Part shown: positions 58,632 through 64,000 of the stretch, in pieces
Layout of the letters: each line of letters opens with the position of its first letter
Position numbering within the stretch: the first letter of the stretch is position 1
Assembly: GCF_022842375.1 (NCBI RefSeq)
Contig: NZ_JALHPR010000004.1
Span: 62,001 to 126,000, forward strand
From: Elioraea sp.
Lineage (GTDB): Bacteria > Pseudomonadota > Alphaproteobacteria > Acetobacterales > Acetobacteraceae
Reading direction: 5' to 3'
DNA: 64,000 nucleotides
Position numbers and translations under genes: made by a program
The notes under the pieces: generated by a model
Database searches by the model: none
Seen by the model: the letters and a program-made list of their open reading frames with translations, nothing else
What the model was told of the DNA's origin: nothing

Positions 58632-58984
58632 GGATCACGCTTTCCGTCCTGGGGCCGGCCGCGGCGTTCGCGGCCGGCCTGCTTCTCTCGCTGCCCGCCC
58701 TCGCCCAGGCCGGTGACTGGCGCGCCGGGCGGCTGCTCGCCGCCCGATCATGCCAGGCCTGCCACGGCATGGACGGGCTCTCGAAACAGGCGAACGCGCC
58801 AAACATCGGTGGCCAGCCGGAGGCGTACCTGATCGACCAGCTTCGCGCGTATCGCGACGGCACGCGCCGGCAGGAACAGATGAGCATCGCCGCCGAGGGG
58901 CTCACGGACGATCAGATTCTTGCGTTGGTCGCCTACTACAGCGCCATCGAGCTCGAGGCGGTGCGGATCCCCGGCCGAGACTGA
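58628..58984 (+). CDS. monohaem cytochrome c (c4/c553-like), partner of the PQQ enzyme
   Basis: A 118-residue exported cytochrome. The signal peptide ends near ALAQAGD, and the haem motif CQACHG follows at about residues 42-47. APNIGGQPEAYLIDQLRAYRDG and EQMSIAAEGL, with the Met ligand, are hallmarks of c4/c5-type cytochromes. The GTG at 58628 overlaps the PQQ-enzyme stop by four bases (GTGA), a direct translational coupling of dehydrogenase and electron acceptor. Confidence 0.9.
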   Translation: MRITLSVLGPAAAFAAGLLLSLPALAQAGDWRAGRLLAARSCQACHGMDGLSKQANAPNIGGQPEAYLIDQLRAYRDGTRRQEQMSIAAEGLTDDQILALVAYYSAIELEAVRIPGRD

Positions 58985-59025
58985 CGGGGCGCGACTGATC
59001 CACGCTGGCGGTGCATGATGCGGCG

Positions 59026-60228
59026 ATGGACAATGACATCGTTGCAGTGATCGGGGCCGGGCCGGCAGGGCTGATGGCGGCGGAGACGATCGCCGCCGCG
59101 GGCCGTGGCGTCGTGGTGTTCGACCACATGCCGTCGGTCGGGCGGAAGCTGCTCATCGCCGGGCGCGGCGGGCTGAACCTCACCCACGGCGAGCCGCGCG
59201 ATGCCTTCCTCGGCCGCTACGGCGGCGCCGAGGGCTGGCTCACGCCGGCGATCGTGGCTTTTCCACCCGCGGCGCTGATCGCCTGGGCGGAAGGGCTCGG
59301 GCAGGAGATTTTCACGGGCTCGAGCGGGCGGGTTTTTCCCCGCGCGATGAAGTCCTCTCCCCTCCTCCGCGCCTGGCTCGCCCGGCTGGACGCGCAAGGG
59401 GTGCGCATCGCCACGCGGCACCGCTGGATCGGCCGTGACGAAAACGGAATGTTACGATTCGACACGCCATCAGGCCTCGTCGCGGTCCACCCTGCCGCTT
59501 CCGTGCTCGCGCTCGGCGGAGCCTCCTGGCCGCGGCTCGGGTCGGACGGCGGTTGGCAGGCGCTGCTGCCGGGCATCCGCATCGCTCCACTCGTGGCCGC
59601 CAATTGCGGCATGCTGGTCGCGTGGTCGGAGATGTTCCGAGCGCGCCATTCCGGCATGCCGCTCAAGCGCATCGCCATCACCTTCCGCGGCCGTACCGTG
59701 CGCGGCGAAGCCATGGTGACCCAGACAGGCCTCGAGGGCGGCGCCATCTATGCCCTCTCAGCCGCGCTGCGCGATGGCCTTGCGGTCGAGGACGGTGCGA
59801 CGCTCACACTCGATCTCCGCCCGGACCTGCCCCGCGCCGCGCTGGCCGAGCGTGTCGCCGCACCACGGCGCGGGCAGTCTCTCTCGACCTTCCTGCGCAA
59901 GGCCGCGGGGCTCTCGCCGCCCGCGATCGGGCTGGTGCAGGAGGCACTGCATGCAGGCAGCACGGGGGCTGATCTCGCGGCACTGATCAAGGCGTTGCCG
60001 CTCACCATCACCGGCATGGCGGGGCTTGCGCGTGCGATCTCCTCGGCCGGCGGCATCGTGGCGGAGGAGTGCGACGCGCACTTCATGCTCCGCCAGTTGC
60101 CGGGCGTGTTCGTCTGCGGCGAGATGCTCGACTGGGAGGCACCGACCGGCGGCTACCTGCTGCAGGCCTGCTTCGCCACCGGCGTCGCGGCGGGAAGCGG
60201 CGTTCTCGCCTACCTGGACGCTCAGTGA
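59026..60228 (+). CDS. HI0933-family (TIGR03862-like) flavoprotein
   Basis: A 400-residue FAD/NAD(P)-binding protein. The Rossmann motif VIGAGPAGLMAAETIA lies at the N-terminus, followed by GRKLLIAGRGGLNLTHG, a hallmark of the HI0933/BaiN-like family. Internal GSSGRVFPRAMKSSPLLRAWL and a C-terminal FVCGEMLDWEAPTGGYLLQ, which closes the FAD site, are typical. The ATG at 59026 is preferred over a GTG at 59011. Its stop overlaps the convergent livF end by seven bases. Biochemical role is unknown; some relatives reduce double bonds. Confidence 0.88.
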   Translation: MDNDIVAVIGAGPAGLMAAETIAAAGRGVVVFDHMPSVGRKLLIAGRGGLNLTHGEPRDAFLGRYGGAEGWLTPAIVAFPPAALIAWAEGLGQEIFTGSSGRVFPRAMKSSPLLRAWLARLDAQGVRIATRHRWIGRDENGMLRFDTPSGLVAVHPAASVLALGGASWPRLGSDGGWQALLPGIRIAPLVAANCGMLVAWSEMFRARHSGMPLKRIAITFRGRTVRGEAMVTQTGLEGGAIYALSAALRDGLAVEDGATLTLDLRPDLPRAALAERVAAPRRGQSLSTFLRKAAGLSPPAIGLVQEALHAGSTGADLAALIKALPLTITGMAGLARAISSAGGIVAEECDAHFMLRQLPGVFVCGEMLDWEAPTGGYLLQACFATGVAAGSGVLAYLDAQ

Positions 60229-60926
60229 GCCTGGCCAAGGTATAGCGCCGCCGCACGATCATCGGCGAGCAACGCCGCCGCCGGGCCGGCAAGCGCGACG
60301 CGGCCGCCATCGAGGATCGCGCCGCGATCGCTGATGGCCAGCGCCTGGCGCGCACGCTGCTCGATCAGCAGCACGGCCGCACCCAGGGCGGGCAATCCTT
60401 TGATGCGCGCGAAGGCACCGGCCACGAGCGTTGGCGCGAGCGCGGCGGTGGGTTCGTCGAGCACCATCAGGCGCGGCCGCGTCATCAGCGCACGCGCGAA
60501 GGCGAGCATCTGACGCTCCCCGCCCGAGAGTGAGCCGGCGCGCGCGCGCCTGCGCTCTGCCAGGGCGGGAAACGCCGCCATCAGCTCGGCGATGCGCGCC
60601 CGCGGCGCGGCCACACCCTCCACCACCTCGAGGTTCTCGACGACCGAGAGGGAGGGGAAGACGTTCGACACCTGCGGCACGTAGCCGATGCCGAGCCTGG
60701 CGCGACCCTCCGTCGGCACGCCGGTGATGTCGGCGCCATCGAGCGTGATCGTCCCCGCCACGCGCGGCAGCAGGCCCACCAGCGCCTTGGCGAGCGTCGA
60801 CTTGCCCGCGCCGTTCGTTCCGGCGACGGTCAGGATCTCGCCGGCCTCGAGCGTCAGGTCGATGCCGTTGAGGATGTCGACCTCGCCATACCCGCCGCGA
60901 AGATCGCCGATCGCGAGAAGGCTCAC
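60222..60926 (-). CDS. livF: ABC transporter ATP-binding protein LivF-type
   Basis: A 234-residue ATPase of a branched-chain amino-acid-type importer. Walker A is GTNGAGKST near residue 36-44, the ABC signature SLSGGERQMLAFARAL, and Walker B LMVLDEPTAALAP. GYVPQVSNVFPSLSVVENL is LivF-like. The GTG at 60926 overlaps the livG stop (GTGA). Last gene of the liv operon. Confidence 0.92.
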   Translation of the reverse strand: MSLLAIGDLRGGYGEVDILNGIDLTLEAGEILTVAGTNGAGKSTLAKALVGLLPRVAGTITLDGADITGVPTEGRARLGIGYVPQVSNVFPSLSVVENLEVVEGVAAPRARIAELMAAFPALAERRRARAGSLSGGERQMLAFARALMTRPRLMVLDEPTAALAPTLVAGAFARIKGLPALGAAVLLIEQRARQALAISDRGAILDGGRVALAGPAAALLADDRAAALYLGQAH

Positions 60927-61681
60927 GCGCTGCCTCCCAGATAGGCCTCGCGCACCGCGGCATCGGCCAGCACCGCGGCAGGCGGGCCGGAGGCGATGAC
61001 CCGGCCGCGATCCATCACGTGGATGTCGCCGACGAGGCGTGTCAGTGCGGGCAGGTCATGCTCGATGATCAGGAAGCCGATGCCGCGCGCGTTCAGCGCC
61101 CTGATATGGGCCGAGAGCGCCTCCACCAGCACGGGGTTCACCCCGGCGAAGGGCTCGTCGAGCAGGATCAGCGCCGGGTCCGTCATCAGCGCGCGGCCGA
61201 GCTCCAGCAGCTTCTTCTGCCCGCCGGAGAGCTTGCCGGCTGGCGTATCGGCCACGGGGTCGAGGCGGAGGAAGGCGATGGTGTCGGCCACGCGCGCGGC
61301 GGCCGCCTGCTCCTCGACCCGCACCATCGCGGGACGGAGGAACAGGCCGCGCAGCGTCTCGCCGCTCTGCCCCGGCACGGCGGCCATCAGGTTCTCGCGC
61401 ACGGTCAGGTGGGCGAACTCGCGCGGCACCTGGAAGGTGCGCACCATGCCGCGCCGCGCCCGCTCATGTGCCGCAAGCCTGGTGATGTCGGCGCCATCGA
61501 GCGTCACGCTGCCGGCATCGGGCGCGAGGAAACCGCTGACCAGCGAGAACAGCGTCGACTTGCCCGCCCCGTTCGGCCCGATGATGCCGACGAGGCCGCC
61601 CTTCGGCACCGTGAGGCTGACGGCATCCACGGCACAGAATCCGCCCCAGGACTTTGCGAGATCGGCGAGAACGAGGCTCAT
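60923..61681 (-). CDS. livG: ABC transporter ATP-binding protein LivG-type
   Basis: A 252-residue ATPase partnering LivF. Walker A is GPNGAGKST, the signature reads KLSGGQKKLLELGRAL, and Walker B LILLDEPFAGVNP is followed by the LivG-specific longer helical insertion. The FQVPREFAHLTVRENLM segment is typical of LivG. ATG at 61681 overlaps the livM stop (ATGA). It sits between livM and livF and is co-translated. Confidence 0.93.
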   Translation of the reverse strand: MSLVLADLAKSWGGFCAVDAVSLTVPKGGLVGIIGPNGAGKSTLFSLVSGFLAPDAGSVTLDGADITRLAAHERARRGMVRTFQVPREFAHLTVRENLMAAVPGQSGETLRGLFLRPAMVRVEEQAAAARVADTIAFLRLDPVADTPAGKLSGGQKKLLELGRALMTDPALILLDEPFAGVNPVLVEALSAHIRALNARGIGFLIIEHDLPALTRLVGDIHVMDRGRVIASGPPAAVLADAAVREAYLGGSA

Positions 61682-62568
61682 CTGCGCGTGTAGTCGCCCA
61701 TGAGGCCCTGCGGCCGGTAGAGCGTGAACAGCACGAGTGCGAGGCCGACGGCTCCGATCCGCACGCTTGCCATGTCGACGGCCGAGATGAACGGCACCAC
61801 ATCGCGCAGGAAGCGGCTGCCCTCGAGGAACAGCATCAGCAGGAGCGAGCCGACGATCGCACCCGAGATGCGCCCGACACCGCCCATGATGATCGCCATC
61901 CACACATAGAAGGTCACGAGCGGGATGAACTGGTCAGGCACGATGTAGCCGATGTAGTGCGCGTAGAAGGCCCCCGCGATGCCGGCAAGTGCCGCGCCGA
62001 GCATGAGCACGCGGATCTTGAAGCGTGCTGGGTCCTTGCCCAGCGCGCGCACCGCCTCCTCGTTGTCGCGGATCGCCTCGATCATCCGGCCGAACGGGCT
62101 CTTCACCAGGCGGAAGAACAGCCACACCGCGGCGGCGTTGACGGCCAGCAGCACGCCGAGGATCGCAAGCGCCGAGGGCATCCCGACGCCAAGCCCCTCG
62201 AACAGGCGGGGGATACCGGGAATGCCCTGCACACCGTTGGTCAGCCATCGCTCCGACGTGACGACGAGGCGCACCGTCTCACTGAAGCCCAGCGTCACGA
62301 TCGCGAAGTAATCATCCCGCAGCCGAAGCGAGACGAGCCCGATCGGCCAAGCGGCGAGGCCGGCGAGCACCGCGGCGGCGACGAAGCCGACGACGATCGG
62401 CATGCCCCCTGTGGTCGAGAGGATCGCCGCGGCATAGGCGCCGATGCAGAAGAACCCGACATGGCCGAAATTGATCAGCCCCGTGAGGCCGTAGTGCAGC
62501 GTCAGCCCGAGCGAGAGCAGCACGTAGATCAGCGCGATCGCCGCGATCGCCGCGAGATAGGCCTCCAT
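61678..62568 (-). CDS. livM: branched-chain amino-acid-type ABC permease LivM
   Basis: A 296-residue permease with about eight to nine helices. Signatures are LTGLINFGHVGFFCIGAYAAA, LRDDYFAIVTLGFSETVRLV and SPFGRMIEAIRDNEEAVRALG, the cytoplasmic EAA-like loop that docks to LivG/F. The start at 62568 (MEAYLAA) overlaps the livH stop by one base, so translation is coupled. Confidence 0.94.
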   Translation of the reverse strand: MEAYLAAIAAIALIYVLLSLGLTLHYGLTGLINFGHVGFFCIGAYAAAILSTTGGMPIVVGFVAAAVLAGLAAWPIGLVSLRLRDDYFAIVTLGFSETVRLVVTSERWLTNGVQGIPGIPRLFEGLGVGMPSALAILGVLLAVNAAAVWLFFRLVKSPFGRMIEAIRDNEEAVRALGKDPARFKIRVLMLGAALAGIAGAFYAHYIGYIVPDQFIPLVTFYVWMAIIMGGVGRISGAIVGSLLLMLFLEGSRFLRDVVPFISAVDMASVRIGAVGLALVLFTLYRPQGLMGDYTRR

Positions 62569-63434
62569 CAGCGCACCCCCTCGACACGCCCGAACAACCC
62601 ACGCGGGCGCACCAGCAGCACCACGAGCATCACCACGAAGGAGAGCGCGATCTTGTAGGTGAAGCCCACCACGGGGGTGGCCATCTCCTGCGCGATGCCG
62701 ATGATGAGGCCAGCGACCACCGCACCCGCCGGGTTGCCGATGCCGCCGAGGATGGCGGCCGCGAACCCCGGCAGCAGCATCTCCCACCCCATCTCGGGTG
62801 ACACGACCGTACGAAGGCCCAGGATGACGCCGGCGACGGCCGCGACCGCCCCGGCGAGCAGCCACAGCGCCACCATGACCCGCACCGGCGAGATGCCCGA
62901 GACGCGCGCAAGCGCCGGGTCGTCGGCCACCGCGCGCATCCGCCGGCCGATCGGCGTCAGGTAGAGGGTCGCGAACACGACCGCGAGCGAGGCAATGGCC
63001 GTCGCGGCGAGCCTGAGGTCGTTCGGGTGGATGCGCACGCCCTGGAACCGCCAGGGGCGGACGAGCGGCACCTGGAACACCTGCTGCGTATGGCCGAAGG
63101 CGAGCGACAGGCCTGCGCGGATGATGAAGCCGATGCCGATCGAGGCGACGAGGAGCGCCACCGTAGAGCGGTTGGACAGCCTGCGGAAAACGAGTGCGTA
63201 GGCAGCCAGCCCGACAGCGGCACCGCCGAGTGCTCCGATCGCGCCCCCGATCAGCATGGAGCCCGTCGCCGCATGCCCGGCCAGCGCGCCATAGGCGCCG
63301 AGGGTCATCGTGTCGCCGGTCGCGGCATTGGGGAACCGCGCGATGCCGAAGACGAGCGTGATCGACAGCGCCACGAGCCCGATGACGAGCCCCGACACAA
63401 GGCCGGCGATGAGGAGTTCGATCCAGAAAACCAT
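62568..63434 (-). CDS. livH: branched-chain amino-acid-type ABC permease LivH
   Basis: A 288-residue permease with about eight helices. GLVIGLVALSITLVFGIARFPN and the RSTVALLVASIGIGFIIR block are typical of LivH. TPIGRRMRAVADDPALARVSGI is the cytoplasmic docking loop. It lies 39 bases after the binding-protein gene, with a GC-rich hairpin in that gap. Confidence 0.94.
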   Translation of the reverse strand: MVFWIELLIAGLVSGLVIGLVALSITLVFGIARFPNAATGDTMTLGAYGALAGHAATGSMLIGGAIGALGGAAVGLAAYALVFRRLSNRSTVALLVASIGIGFIIRAGLSLAFGHTQQVFQVPLVRPWRFQGVRIHPNDLRLAATAIASLAVVFATLYLTPIGRRMRAVADDPALARVSGISPVRVMVALWLLAGAVAAVAGVILGLRTVVSPEMGWEMLLPGFAAAILGGIGNPAGAVVAGLIIGIAQEMATPVVGFTYKIALSFVVMLVVLLVRPRGLFGRVEGVR

Positions 63435-63442
63435 GGGCGATT

Positions 63443-63466
63443 GGGGCGGCCCCGGAGGACCGCCCC
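63443..63466 (-). promoter_or_regulatory. intercistronic hairpin between livK-type gene and livH
   Basis: GGGGCGG (63443-63449) and CCGCCCC (63460-63466) form a perfect seven-base stem with a ten-base loop, eight bases after the binding-protein stop and nine before the livH ATG. Such hairpins often stabilise the upstream mRNA or partially terminate, giving more binding protein than permease. Confidence 0.55.
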
Positions 63467-63473
63467 GGAAAGA

Positions 63474-64000
63474 TCAGATCGACACGACGTAGCGTCGCTC
63501 GAGCTGGCCCTTGGTGATGAAGAACACGCCGAAATCGGGCGTCACGTCACCGAACTGGTCGAAGTCGAGAACCGACGACGCGCCCTGGTAGTTGATGGCG
63601 CGGCCCGCGGCGAGCGCCGCCTTGCCGGCCGCGAAGGTGTACACCTCCTCGCCGGGCGGGTTGGCCACCTCGCGCATCTTGGCGTTGATCGCCGCCATGT
63701 CGGCGTTCGGCCCTGCCGCTTCCATCGCGAGCGCCAGCGTGATCACCATGTCCCACGTCATCGCGGCATAGACGTTGCTCGCCCCCGGCTGGTTCATCGC
63801 GCGGCGATGCACCTGGTCGAAATGCGCGAAGGAGGGCGCACGCTCGTTCGAGACGCTGTCGACCGAGATGATGCCCTCCGTCACCTGCGCACCCAGCGCC
63901 TGGATGAGCTGCGGGTTCGCGGCCCAGCCCGGGATGATCCAGCGCGTGTTCTCGCCCGATTGGAACCATTCGCGGAGAATGATGGTCGTGTCGGGCAGGA
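63474..64000 (-). CDS. livK: periplasmic substrate-binding protein of the liv-type importer, C-terminal part
   Basis: 175 codons of a type I periplasmic binding protein, open to the window edge with no start. NPQLIQALGAQVTEGIISVDS, SNVYAAMTWDMVITLALAMEAAG and the terminal KGQLERRYVVSI are characteristic of the amide/branched-chain-binding LivJ/K-like family. It is first in the livKHMGF order on the minus strand. The ligand is not certain: homologues bind amino acids, amides or aromatic acids. The signal peptide lies outside the window. Confidence 0.9.
   Translation of the reverse strand, partial: LPDTTIILREWFQSGENTRWIIPGWAANPQLIQALGAQVTEGIISVDSVSNERAPSFAHFDQVHRRAMNQPGASNVYAAMTWDMVITLALAMEAAGPNADMAAINAKMREVANPPGEEVYTFAAGKAALAAGRAINYQGASSVLDFDQFGDVTPDFGVFFITKGQLERRYVVSI

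Overview
The window is a stretch of bacterial chromosome with very high GC (roughly 70% by eye). It is packed with about 62 protein genes and three tRNA genes. No insertion sequence, integrase, phage gene, rRNA operon or CRISPR array is visible. The block tig-clpP-clpX-lon-hup-tRNA-Val-tRNA-Asp-nuoABCD, a homodimeric PDH-E1-like protein beside malonyl-CoA decarboxylase, a tripartite-tricarboxylate binding protein, ActP and a sorbosone-dehydrogenase-like enzyme together suggest an alphaproteobacterium, most likely of the Acetobacteraceae (Roseomonas/Elioraea-like). The family is an inference from gene content; the genus cannot be fixed.

Layout. 1-1805 (minus): nuoA-D, entry to respiratory complex I, with nuoD cut by the window edge. 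2030-3128: tRNA-Asp and tRNA-Val with an unfamiliar glycosyltransferase-like gene between them on the opposite strand. 3323-10113 (minus): HU, Lon, ClpX, ClpP, trigger factor and tRNA-Leu, a protein quality-control block. 10223-15514 (minus): PDH-E1/transketolase-like enzyme, malonyl-CoA decarboxylase and NAD(P)HX repair enzyme. 15632-20144 (plus): a Tat-exported sulfite-oxidase-type molybdoenzyme with its cytochrome c, a D-amino-acid dehydrogenase, an orphan ParA, a small membrane protein and another cytochrome c. 20311-24759: EamA exporter, then NUDIX hydrolase, AlaX, mercaptopyruvate sulfurtransferase and cystathionine beta-lyase in tight succession.

24767-27142 is a zinc-response locus. 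zur is divergent from hisI-zigA across a Zur-box-like AT-rich palindrome, and a SemiSWEET gene ends tail-to-tail with zigA. 27195-31073 is a chain of stop/start-overlapping genes (GNAT, nitrilase, M20 peptidase) that ends in lpxB. 31155-38328 holds a Bug-type binding protein, a Gfo/Idh oxidoreductase, an MFS/spermidine-synthase-like fusion and secDF. 38401-40272 is the acetate permease actP with its DUF485 partner. 40439-45085 holds a GT-C membrane glycosyltransferase, a hotdog thioesterase with a repeat-encoded tail, a class III aminotransferase and an EAL protein. 45191-48006 holds a polysaccharide deacetylase, YifB and YraN.

48018-50540 is a tandem pair of OpgC-type acyltransferases separated by an unusually AT-rich spacer. 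It is followed by chrBA (minus), a class I/II aminotransferase (minus), glpDK, a PQQ sorbosone-type dehydrogenase with a coupled cytochrome c, and an HI0933-type flavoprotein. 60222-64000 (minus) is a livKHMGF branched-chain amino-acid-type ABC importer whose binding protein runs off the window.

The strongest items for a second look are the Zur-box/hisI/zigA locus, three convergent gene pairs that terminate on one shared CTAG (one of them created inside a 12-bp tandem repeat), the tandem OpgC pair with its AT-rich spacer, and lpxB at the end of an unrelated coupled operon. No clearly new multi-gene defence or mobile system was found. No gene-free gap exceeds 300 bases.
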